Origin: Chloracidobacterium sp.
GTDB lineage: Bacteria; Acidobacteriota; Blastocatellia; Pyrinomonadales; Pyrinomonadaceae
Length of the DNA: 64,000 nt
Direction of reading: 5' to 3'
Assembly: GCA_016706275.1 (NCBI GenBank)
Contig: JADJJY010000003.1
Location: 558,001-622,000 of the forward strand
Under the pieces are notes generated by a model. The model did no database searches. It was not told where the DNA came from and worked only from the letters and a program-made list of their open reading frames with translations. The translations under genes and the position numbers were made by a program. Below are positions 32,820-40,156 of this stretch, one piece after another; position 1 is the first letter of the stretch; each line of letters opens with the position of its first letter.

Positions 32820-33433
32820 ATAGCCTTCCTGAAATAGCAATAAATAAATTCCTGTGTCGTTCCAAATGGCGTGTTGTGGGTTTCATCGACACTCTCGACG
32901 AGCGCAAATTGCTCCCCAAATTCACCGTGCATCGTCTCGGGGCTGTATCGAACAACGTCGAGGCCGCTGCATTTTTGCGGGCCTGCGAGCCCAAAAGAGG
33001 CAACGATGAGATGCCCGCCCGGTTTTAACGCTCGCATCACCAGATCGACGTACTTTCGCCGATCTGCGGCGTCGGTGAGGAAATGAAACACCGCCCGGTC
33101 GTGCCAAACGTCGAAGCGGTCATCGGGCAGATCGGCCTTAGTTATATCGGCTACGATCCAATTGACCATTTGGGCGGACGCACCGAGACGTTCCTTGCTT
33201 TTCGCAATTGCTGTCCCGGAGATATCAAGGACAAAAACGTCGCTAAACCCTCTGTCAAGCAAATCGTCGACCAGCGTCGAACTGCCGCCGCCGACATCGA
33301 TTATCGCCGCATCTTTCTCGACGCCTGTCTGCAGGATCAGCTTTAGGGAATTATCGAGATGGTCGCGGTACCAGCTCATCTGATCTTGAGATTTGGTCGC
33401 GTATACATTTTCCCAATGCTCTTTCTTTTCCAT
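32816..33433 (-). CDS. Class I SAM-dependent methyltransferase
   Basis: The 205-residue enzyme has motif I IIDVGGGSSTLVDDLL at about 44-59 and motif II VLDISGTAI at about 68-76. It also has VWHDRAVFHFLTD for substrate binding, a pattern seen in small-molecule and thiol methyltransferases of this subgroup. It is translationally coupled to the gamma-lyase gene (ATGA overlap) within a sulfur operon. A thiol, sulfide or metalloid substrate is therefore a fair inference but is not proven. The N-terminus (HWENVYATKSQDQMSWY) is typical of this uncharacterised subfamily. Confidence 0.8.
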   Translation of the reverse strand: MEKKEHWENVYATKSQDQMSWYRDHLDNSLKLILQTGVEKDAAIIDVGGGSSTLVDDLLDRGFSDVFVLDISGTAIAKSKERLGASAQMVNWIVADITKADLPDDRFDVWHDRAVFHFLTDAADRRKYVDLVMRALKPGGHLIVASFGLAGPQKCSGLDVVRYSPETMHGEFGEQFALVESVDETHNTPFGTTQEFIYCYFRKAI

Positions 33434-33469
33434 TCACACCCCTAAGTGTTCGTACATTCTTTACCAGCC

Positions 33470-34351
33470 CTAGAAAGGCCGTCCCTTCCCTCGGCCGCCA
33501 CCCCCGCCGCCTTCGCTACACCGCGTAAACGCCGGAAGATGATTATCGCGTGACGCACTTTGCAGCCGCGTGAAGACCTCTTTGACGTCCGGCTCTTTTA
33601 CAAACTGAAGGAATCTATCGTAGAGAGCAATGTTCTCGTTTTCCAACTTTACCCCTGCTTTGCAGGCTTCGACCAGATCCGCCGGCACACTGATCTTCGC
33701 CGGATCAAGTTCGTTCGCAGGAACCGTTACACCGTATTTGGCAAACAAAGGCAGCAAAAATGATTCGTGCTTTTTCTCCGCCTCGATAATGTTGATAAAA
33801 GGGCGTGATCCCGGGAACTTATTCAATACTGCCTGATATGTCGCCTGAGAGAGACGCTCGTCAGCAAGTGCTGACACTAGGGCATCTTGCGTTCTCTGAT
33901 CAAGTTTGCTCGAATTGGAGTTCGGGGTATGTGGAGAAGTGGTCTCCATGGGCAATCCAGCGGCTTGCCAAGCCACGGTCCCGCCACTGACGTTCAACAC
34001 GTTATTAAATCCGGCGCTTTTCAAAATATCGGCCGCCTTTCTGGACCGACTTCCGGTTTGGCAAATGACATAGATAGGCTCGTTCTTTTCGAGTAAATCG
34101 AGCTTGGTCGAAAGCGTATCGAGGGGAATATTTACCGCCCGAGCCGCATGTCCACCGGTGTATTCTTCAAGGGTGCGAACGTCAATGAACTGTGAATACG
34201 CTTTAGATACCGCAACCTGGGCCTCTGCCGGCGAGACTTCCTTGATGTCAGTCGGGACATTTGCCACCCCGGAATCTGTATTTCTTGTCGACGCGCTCTG
34301 ACACCCCGTAAGCAATATCATTGCGGTCGTAAAAAGTAATATGTATTTCAT
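33470..34351 (-). CDS. Lipoprotein: rhodanese domain fused to DUF2202 ferritin-like domain
   Basis: The 293-residue protein has a lipobox LLTGC (C17), so it is lipid-anchored in the periplasm. A rhodanese domain at about 45-130 has the active-site loop CQTGSRS (catalytic Cys near 98). A helical domain of about 135 residues at about 148-280 contains DALVSALADERLSQATYQAV and EKKHESFLLPLFAKYG. Its spaced E and H residues match the DUF2202 ferritin-like four-helix fold. A Gly-rich tail ends the protein. It sits between the persulfide dioxygenase and methyltransferase genes. It may carry sulfane sulfur outside the cytoplasm, with the ferritin-like domain as a metal or redox partner. Confidence 0.8.
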   Translation of the reverse strand: MKYILLFTTAMILLTGCQSASTRNTDSGVANVPTDIKEVSPAEAQVAVSKAYSQFIDVRTLEEYTGGHAARAVNIPLDTLSTKLDLLEKNEPIYVICQTGSRSRKAADILKSAGFNNVLNVSGGTVAWQAAGLPMETTSPHTPNSNSSKLDQRTQDALVSALADERLSQATYQAVLNKFPGSRPFINIIEAEKKHESFLLPLFAKYGVTVPANELDPAKISVPADLVEACKAGVKLENENIALYDRFLQFVKEPDVKEVFTRLQSASRDNHLPAFTRCSEGGGGGGRGKGRPF

Positions 34352-34360
34352 CTTGTGCTC

Positions 34361-35746
34361 CTATTTCGAACTGGCGCACGCCGTTGCAGCAGCTACGGTT
34401 TCAAGCCCTGCGTCAAACCACGCGGCGGTGCCGCCGGTGACATTAAAAACTGTTCGGAAACCGGCGTTCTCAAAAATGCTCGTGCCGATGCTCGAACGAT
34501 AACCGCCCTGACAGATGACGTATACGGGCGTCGCAGGGTCGAGTTTATCGACCAAATTTGCGAGTTTGTCGAGCGGAGCGTTCCAAGTGCGCGTTGCGTG
34601 GCCGGCGTCGTACTCGCCTGGCCGCCGCACATCGACGAACTGCAGATACTTCTCGGTCTGCGTCAGCCCGGCCACCGCCTCGACCGATACTTGTTCGATC
34701 ATTTTTTTCTCACCTGCGTAATTGTCGATCAGGATAGCTCCGCTGACCGTTTCGTGGCCAACTCGTGCCAGCCTCATGACAGCTTCGTCGATCTGTTCCT
34801 GAGTCTGCGCAACAATAGCGATCTGCGTCCCGATGGGAATGAGCGTTCCGGCCCACGAAGCAAATTGCCCTCCAAGTCCTATGTTTATTGAGTTTGGGAT
34901 ATGGCCGCCACCGTATTCAAAATTCTTACGGACGTCGATCACGACACCGTCAAATTTTAGGATCTCATCAGTCGAAAGCTCATGCGGCCTTACGATCTCA
35001 GTCAGCGGAGCCGACCCTTCGAGGTTTTTTGCCGCGCTCTTTGGAAAATAAGCAGGCACCTCAGGCTGGTCGGTGGCCACGATCTTTACAAAGTCCTCTT
35101 TCGACATCGGCTGGAGAGCATAGTTAAATCTGCGTTGTTCACCCAACGTGGACCAAGTCTCTTTTGACAGTGATTTGCCGCAAAGCGAGCCCGCTCCGTG
35201 CGCGGGATAAACCTCAGTATCGTCCGGATAAGCGAGAATGCTGTTGTGGAGCGAATCATAGAGCATGCCGCCCATCTCGGCTGCCGAAAATCCGACCGAG
35301 CCGATAAGGTCAGGCCTGCCGACGTCGCCGATAAAGAGCGTGTCACCGGTGAACATTTTTAGCGGGGCAGCATCGTCTGCTGTATCTTTGGCGATGATCG
35401 TGATGCCCTCAGGCGTATGGCCGGGGGTTTCAAGAAATGTGAGCTTGATCTTGCCGACGGTCAGTTCATCTCCGTCATTCACTTTGTGGGTCGGAAATTT
35501 TGTATTCGCGCGTTGCCCATAGATGATCTCCCCCCCGGTTTTGGCGGCAAGCTCGACATGCCCGCTGACAAAATCGGCATGCGAATGCGTCTCGATGATG
35601 TACTTGATCCGCTGGCCGTGCGCGGCTGCCTCGTCAAGATATTGCTGGACATCCCGCTGCGGATCTATGATCGCCGCATCGCCGTCAGAGCCAATATAAT
35701 ACGAAGCGTGTGATAGACATCCCAAATAAAATTGCTTGAACTGCAT
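34361..35746 (-). CDS. Persulfide dioxygenase-like MBL hydrolase with two rhodanese domains
   Basis: ATG 35746 is chosen because AGGAGA precedes it; the longer ORF to 35791 lacks support. The 461-residue protein has an ETHE1/BLH-type metallo-beta-lactamase domain (HSHADFVSGH, LETPGHTPEG, FTGDTLFIGDVGRPDL) that oxidises glutathione or other persulfides to sulfite with iron. Two rhodanese domains follow. The first has VAQTQEQ instead of a cysteine loop and is probably inactive; the second has the intact CQGGYRSS. The MBL-rhodanese fusion next to a TauE/SafE gene and an ArsR regulator is the known layout of BigR/BLH operons. Confidence 0.9.
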   Translation of the reverse strand: MQFKQFYLGCLSHASYYIGSDGDAAIIDPQRDVQQYLDEAAAHGQRIKYIIETHSHADFVSGHVELAAKTGGEIIYGQRANTKFPTHKVNDGDELTVGKIKLTFLETPGHTPEGITIIAKDTADDAAPLKMFTGDTLFIGDVGRPDLIGSVGFSAAEMGGMLYDSLHNSILAYPDDTEVYPAHGAGSLCGKSLSKETWSTLGEQRRFNYALQPMSKEDFVKIVATDQPEVPAYFPKSAAKNLEGSAPLTEIVRPHELSTDEILKFDGVVIDVRKNFEYGGGHIPNSINIGLGGQFASWAGTLIPIGTQIAIVAQTQEQIDEAVMRLARVGHETVSGAILIDNYAGEKKMIEQVSVEAVAGLTQTEKYLQFVDVRRPGEYDAGHATRTWNAPLDKLANLVDKLDPATPVYVICQGGYRSSIGTSIFENAGFRTVFNVTGGTAAWFDAGLETVAAATACASSK

Positions 35747-35787
35747 AACTTTAGTTCTCCTGAGTAACTGTGTGTATTTTACCAATT

Positions 35788-36549
35788 TCAAAAAATTACC
35801 GCGTAGTTTTTCACTACGAGGAACGCTGCGACTCCTAAAACGAGAACCGCAAATAAACTCTGCAAACGTTGTGCCGCGATTCGTTGTGACAAAATCGTCC
35901 CAATTATTGCTCCTGCGACCGCGAGCGCCATCACGATCCCCGTCAGCCCCCAGTCGAAAACATTCTGGCTCATGTGGCCAACGAGACCCGCGGCACAGTT
36001 GAGAAAGATGACGAATAGCGAGGTGCCGATCGCTTTTTTCATGTTTAGTCCGCCGAAAAAAACTAACGCCGGAACGATCAAAAATCCGCCGCCGACACCT
36101 AGAAATCCGGTCAAAACTCCAACGCCTAGCCCCGCAAAAATGCCTTGGACCGGATGGGGTTTATGCGTAGATCCGCTGATCTTGTGTTTTCGCCGCCAAA
36201 TCATCGATACCGCAACGACCAGCATCAACAGGCCAAATATCAATAAGAGCAGCTCGGGTGAAACCAGTTTGGTCAGAGGCGAACCCAGCAGAGCTCCAAC
36301 AATTCCCGCGACTCCAAATAACAGCCCGGTCGAAATATCTACATTGTCGCGTCGCCAGTGCATGTACGAGCCCAAAATACTCGTCGCCCCGACAACGGCC
36401 AGCGACATCGGAACCGCCTCGTGCGGGCCAACACCGAGCAAATAGACAAGTATCGGAACGGTCAGTATGGATCCGCCGCCGCCGATCAACCCCAATGATA
36501 GGCCGATGACCGCGCTCAAGATCAAACCAATAATAAAAAGTACTGACAT
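35788..36549 (-). CDS. TauE/SafE-family sulfite/organosulfur exporter
   Basis: The 253-residue membrane protein has about eight transmembrane helices in two repeats. Each repeat carries a glycine-rich helix: GLSLGLIGGGGSILTVPIL near residue 17-35 and GVLTGFLGVGGGFLIVPAL near 155-173, the TSUP family hallmarks. Members export sulfite, sulfoacetate or other small sulfur anions. Placed directly before the persulfide dioxygenase gene, it probably removes sulfite made by that enzyme. It starts eight bases after the stop of the upstream rhodanese gene, so they share a transcript. Confidence 0.88.
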   Translation of the reverse strand: MSVLFIIGLILSAVIGLSLGLIGGGGSILTVPILVYLLGVGPHEAVPMSLAVVGATSILGSYMHWRRDNVDISTGLLFGVAGIVGALLGSPLTKLVSPELLLLIFGLLMLVVAVSMIWRRKHKISGSTHKPHPVQGIFAGLGVGVLTGFLGVGGGFLIVPALVFFGGLNMKKAIGTSLFVIFLNCAAGLVGHMSQNVFDWGLTGIVMALAVAGAIIGTILSQRIAAQRLQSLFAVLVLGVAAFLVVKNYAVIF

Positions 36550-36557
36550 CGTGATCC

Positions 36558-37103
36558 TTATTTCGCGGGTTCGCAGCTCGCCGGAGCTTTATTCCATGGC
36601 ATTTTGGCTAAAATCATGCCCATCCCACATGTATCGGTCAACGCCGAGAACATCAATCCCGCCCCGACAAAAGCTGAGAGCAAAAGTAAATACGGGCTGA
36701 CGAACAGGCTCAAAAGCACACCGGTCAACACAAACAGTCCTGCGGTAAACCGCACCTGCCGTTCGAGCGACCATACCTTTGATTCGCCTTTGACGACCGG
36801 CAGATCAGCTCCGGCCCAGGCGACCATTCCGCCCTGGACCACGTGAATATCCGTAAAACCCTTTGCCGCCAACTTCTCAGCCGCATTTGTTGCCCGGTTG
36901 CCGGATCGGCACATCAGATAGACCGGTTTTGTGTGGTCGATCTCGTCCGCGTGCTTTTCAAAATTTGAAAGCGGCATCAGCTGTGCGTCGGCTATCCGCT
37001 CGCTATTAAACTCAGAAAACTCGCGTACGTCGATAACCTGACATTCGCCGCCGCCGTCTAATAGCTCGTTGATCTCATGCACTGTTGCTTGTTTAATTGT
37101 CAT
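36558..37103 (-). CDS. Rhodanese with C-terminal membrane domain (YgaP-like)
   Basis: The 181-residue protein has an N-terminal rhodanese domain (1-100) with the active loop CRSGNRAT (Cys near 65) and two transmembrane helices at about 120-165 (DUF2892-type), as in E. coli YgaP. It is probably a membrane-bound sulfurtransferase handling sulfane sulfur or thiocyanate. It is the promoter-proximal gene of the six-gene sulfur operon and divergent from the ArsR gene at 37179; the operator lies between them. AGGAGA lies about 14 bases before the ATG. Three further cysteines lie in the C-terminal part. Confidence 0.88.
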   Translation of the reverse strand: MTIKQATVHEINELLDGGGECQVIDVREFSEFNSERIADAQLMPLSNFEKHADEIDHTKPVYLMCRSGNRATNAAEKLAAKGFTDIHVVQGGMVAWAGADLPVVKGESKVWSLERQVRFTAGLFVLTGVLLSLFVSPYLLLLSAFVGAGLMFSALTDTCGMGMILAKMPWNKAPASCEPAK

Positions 37104-37150
37104 TCTTGTAATTCGTTCTCCTAAGTAATATACTCGATCTGTGTATGAGC

Positions 37151-37170
37151 ATATAACTATATCGTTATAT
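37151..37170. promoter_or_regulatory. Palindromic operator for the divergent ArsR regulator
   Basis: ATATAAC (37151-37157) and GTTATAT (37164-37170) form a perfect 7-bp inverted repeat with a 6-base spacer. It lies in the 75-base region between the two divergent genes (ATG 37103 and ATG 37179), as expected for an ArsR-family operator controlling both directions. Confidence 0.7.
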
Positions 37171-37178
37171 TGTCAAGT

Positions 37179-37514
37179 ATGAAAAAACAAAAACATCAAA
37201 AAATGTCGTCAGACGCCGTAAACGTAGTTGCCGCAAGATTTAAGGTGCTTTCGGAGCCTATTCGCCTACAAATATTACAGTATCTAGAAAATGGCGAATC
37301 GAGTGTGACAAATGTCACGAAAGGAGTGAATTCAACCCAGCCGAACGTCAGCAAACACCTTAAAATGCTTCAAGATGAGGGCCTTGTCGCCAAACGCCAG
37401 GACGGAAACACGGTTTATTATCGGATCGCTGACCAAACCGTCTTCGAATTGTGCGATGTCGTCTGCGGTAGCCTAAAAGCAAAATTCTCCGATCGTAGTG
37501 CAATGTTCTCTTAA
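37179..37514 (+). CDS. ArsR-family transcriptional regulator of the sulfur operon
   Basis: The protein of about 111 residues has the winged helix-turn-helix of ArsR/SmtB proteins (LSEPIRLQILQYL, STQPNVSKHLKMLQDEGLV). The only cysteines are a C-x3-C pair in the last helix (FELCDVVCGS, C92 and C96 counting from ATG 37179). Persulfide sensors BigR and SqrR instead use one Cys in helix 2 and one in helix 5, so this may be another sensing design, for persulfide or a thiophilic metal. It is divergent from the rhodanese-TauE-dioxygenase operon and overlaps the convergent methyltransferase gene by four bases. ATG 37203 is an alternative start. Confidence 0.85.
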   Translation: MKKQKHQKMSSDAVNVVAARFKVLSEPIRLQILQYLENGESSVTNVTKGVNSTQPNVSKHLKMLQDEGLVAKRQDGNTVYYRIADQTVFELCDVVCGSLKAKFSDRSAMFS

Positions 37515-38197
37515 GAGGAAGTGCTGTTGCGGACATACTCGACAACAAATCTTGGCGGTTCGTCTTCATCGACGGGCGGCATGACGACAAAATTGGTTTG
37601 CGTTAGGCCGTTCTCATCAAATCGCGAGAGGTCTTTGCGGGACATCGGCCACGGCAAGATGTCAGGCTCGACGTCGTCTTCACGGCCGCGTGTCACGACG
37701 ACGAGCTTGCCGTTTTCGGCGACAAATGCGGCTACGGCATCAATAACTTGCGGTCTCATTTCAAGCGGCAGCGGCTGGATCGTGTAGATCTCAAGCACAA
37801 AGTCGAATCCGCCGACCCAATTTTGCGGCGGCCTAAAAAGGTCAGCGGTCACAAACTCGATATCTGCATCACCATACAGCTTTTTCGCCCACTCGATCGC
37901 AGTTGGCGAAATGTCGAAAGCCGTCACTTTGAACCCAAGTTCGTGCAGATATTTCGCATCGTCGCCAAGCCCGCAGCCGACTACGAGAGCCTTGCGGCCG
38001 TCGCCTTTGAGCCCGGTCGATTCCGCCCACGCACGAAAATAGCAGTTTGGCTCGAGATCGGCCCAGGGTATCTGATCGATATCGCCTGCTGATTCTTTGT
38101 AAAAGGCTTCAAACCAACCGAGCGTATCGCCGCGTGCTTCAAATTCGGCGGCCAACGCACGCAGACGCTCACGCCTTTCTTCTTTATTTTCTGCCAT
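37511..38197 (-). CDS. Thiopurine S-methyltransferase-like SAM methyltransferase
   Basis: ATG 38197 is chosen because the upstream extension overlaps the rhodanese gene out of frame. The protein of about 228 residues has SAM motif I ALVVGCGLGDDAKYL (about 70-84), a DISPTAIEWAK motif and TADLFRPP, as in TPMT and plant thiol methyltransferases. Aromatic residues in the N-terminal W-FEAFYKE segment fit the TPMT lid. It may methylate sulfide or small thiols to volatile products, which fits the sulfur setting, but the substrate is inferred. It follows the rhodanese gene by 17 bases on the same strand. Confidence 0.8.
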   Translation of the reverse strand: MAENKEERRERLRALAAEFEARGDTLGWFEAFYKESAGDIDQIPWADLEPNCYFRAWAESTGLKGDGRKALVVGCGLGDDAKYLHELGFKVTAFDISPTAIEWAKKLYGDADIEFVTADLFRPPQNWVGGFDFVLEIYTIQPLPLEMRPQVIDAVAAFVAENGKLVVVTRGREDDVEPDILPWPMSRKDLSRFDENGLTQTNFVVMPPVDEDEPPRFVVEYVRNSTSS

Positions 38198-38214
38198 TGG
38201 TGTAAGAACCCGCT

Positions 38215-38574
38215 TTATTCGACCGGAGCACCCGATTCTTGCCACGCCGCCCAGCCGCCGTCCATCGAGATGACGTTGGTGTAGCCCATTTTTTGCAGGT
38301 TTACGGCCGCTAGCGCCGAACGATACCCGCCGCCGCAATATAGGACAAGTTCGGTGTCTTTGTCGGGAAAGGTCTGGACGATGTCGCGTTCGATGATGCC
38401 GCGTGACATATGTTTGGCTCCGGCGGCGTGTCCGGCATCAAATTCGTTGTCTTCGCGAACGTCGATCAGCACGCCTCCCCCGGCAACACGCTCACGTGCT
38501 TCGGCAACATCGCATTCTTTAACCTGGCTCTTAGCGTCGTGTGCGAGGGCCAAAAATTCTTCGGAATGTATCAT
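38215..38574 (-). CDS. Single-domain rhodanese
   Basis: The 119-residue protein is one rhodanese domain with VLIDVREDNEFDAGHAAGAKHMSRG and the active-site loop CGGGYRS (Cys near 80). It is cytoplasmic, having no signal peptide. It transfers sulfane sulfur to a thiol acceptor. It is the first gene of a two-gene unit with the TPMT-like gene. It is the fourth rhodanese-containing gene within 5 kb, suggesting relay of persulfide between compartments. GGGYRSALAAVNLQKMGYTNV closely resembles the second rhodanese domain of the dioxygenase, indicating duplication. Confidence 0.9.
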   Translation of the reverse strand: MIHSEEFLALAHDAKSQVKECDVAEARERVAGGGVLIDVREDNEFDAGHAAGAKHMSRGIIERDIVQTFPDKDTELVLYCGGGYRSALAAVNLQKMGYTNVISMDGGWAAWQESGAPVE

Positions 38575-38683
38575 ATAGGGCTATTGTAATCTAATTCGCC
38601 GAGGCTTAACTAGATTGGCTCACGCTAAACGCCTATAATGTGTAAATAGCAATTATTTTTATTGGTAACACGAGGAAACTACA

Positions 38684-40093
38684 TTGGCAGAACAATTTGA
38701 CGTAACGATCATCGGATCCGGGCCGGGCGGCTATGTTGCCGCCGTGCGAGCCGGACAACTTGGATTAAAAGTAGCAATTATCGAGAAAGAAAAAGACGCT
38801 CGTCTGGGCGGAACCTGCGGCCTGCGCGGGTGTATTCCGACCAAGGCCTTGCTCAACGCCGCTCATCTTTATGACAAAGCGGGACATTTTGAAAATTATG
38901 GCCTCAAGGTCAAAGACCTGAGTTATGACTGGGCGGGCGTGCAAAAATACAAATCCGACGTTGTCGCCAAAAACTCCGCCGGCGTGACCTATCTGATGAA
39001 AAAGAACAAAGCCACGATATTTAATGGCTTTGGCAAGATAGTGGGGAAAGGCAAGGTCGAGGTCGCTCTGGCTGACGGCAAAAAGCAGACGATCGAGACG
39101 AAAAATATCATCATCGCCACCGGTTCGGTTGTTCGGCCGATCCCAGGTTTTGAGACTGACGGCAAACAGGTCGTAAATTCCGACCATATTCTCGAACTCA
39201 CGAAAGTGCCAAAATCGCTGATAGTGATGGGCTCAGGAGCCGTTGGCGTTGAGTTTGCTAGCGTCTATCACCGCTTTGGCTGCGACACGACCGTCGTTGA
39301 GCTGATGGACCGCATTGTTCCGATCGAGGACGCTGACGTGTCAAAAGAGCTTGCCCGTTCGTTCAAAAAGGCAGGCATTAAATGCGAGACTGGCGTAAAA
39401 CTCGACAAACTCGAAAAAAATAAGAGCGGCGTAAAAGTTTCCGGCAAAAATGCCAAGGGCGACACCATTACGCTTGAGGCAGAAATGCTGCTCGTCGCCG
39501 TCGGGCGTATGCCATCGATCGAAGGCATCGGGCTTGAGAACACCAAGGTTGTCGTCAATCCTCGCGGAACCATCAAGGTCAACGAATATTGCGAGACGGA
39601 CGAACCAAACGTTTTCGCCATTGGCGACGTTATCGACACCGCGTGGCTTGCCCATCTCGCTTCAAAAGAAGGCATCCTGGTTGTCGAGAAACTCGCCGGT
39701 AAAAAGGTTGAACCGATCAAACAAAACCTAGTGCCAAATTGTACCTACTGCGACCCCGAAGTCGCGAGCGTAGGCCTGACCGAAGAAAAAGCTAAGGCCG
39801 CCGGTTACGACGTAAAGGTCGGCAAATTCCCGTTCTCAGCATCGGGCAAAGCCCGCATCCTCGGTGAGACCGACGGTTTTGTAAAGATCGTCGCCGAGAA
39901 AAAATACGACGAGATCCTCGGCGTCCACATCATCGGCCCGCACGCCACCGAGCTGCTTGCCGAAGCCTGCGTCGCCATGGCTCTCGAATGCACCGCCGAC
40001 GAACTCGGCCGCATCATCCACGCCCACCCGACCGTCTCGGAAAGCGTAATGGAAGCCGCCGAGGGTGTGCATGATCTGACGATTCATATGTAA
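38684..40093 (+). CDS. lpdA: Dihydrolipoyl dehydrogenase
   Basis: This E3 component reoxidises dihydrolipoamide on 2-oxoacid dehydrogenase complexes and passes electrons to NAD+. The 469-residue protein has the FAD-binding GSGPGG at 11-16, the redox disulfide GGTCGLRGCIP (C45, C50), an NAD motif GSGAVGVEFA, AIGDVI and the C-terminal HAHPTVSE with the active-site histidine. Start is TTG with GAGGAAA upstream. It is monocistronic, away from the E2 gene at 46202 but probably its partner. The C-x4-C spacing and length separate it from glutathione and mercuric reductases. Confidence 0.93.
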   Translation: MAEQFDVTIIGSGPGGYVAAVRAGQLGLKVAIIEKEKDARLGGTCGLRGCIPTKALLNAAHLYDKAGHFENYGLKVKDLSYDWAGVQKYKSDVVAKNSAGVTYLMKKNKATIFNGFGKIVGKGKVEVALADGKKQTIETKNIIIATGSVVRPIPGFETDGKQVVNSDHILELTKVPKSLIVMGSGAVGVEFASVYHRFGCDTTVVELMDRIVPIEDADVSKELARSFKKAGIKCETGVKLDKLEKNKSGVKVSGKNAKGDTITLEAEMLLVAVGRMPSIEGIGLENTKVVVNPRGTIKVNEYCETDEPNVFAIGDVIDTAWLAHLASKEGILVVEKLAGKKVEPIKQNLVPNCTYCDPEVASVGLTEEKAKAAGYDVKVGKFPFSASGKARILGETDGFVKIVAEKKYDEILGVHIIGPHATELLAEACVAMALECTADELGRIIHAHPTVSESVMEAAEGVHDLTIHM

Positions 40094-40156
40094 TGTCGGT
40101 TGTCAGCTGTCAGTGGCCGATTGTCAGTCGCGGCTGACGATCGGCCCGATCTCTTT

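Noticed and set aside
40094..40156. Possible serA start at 40100 including GTCAGTGG-type repeat
   Set aside because: The extension would encode repeat DNA (TGTCAGCTGTCAGTG), and ATG 40157 gives the normal SerA N-terminus.
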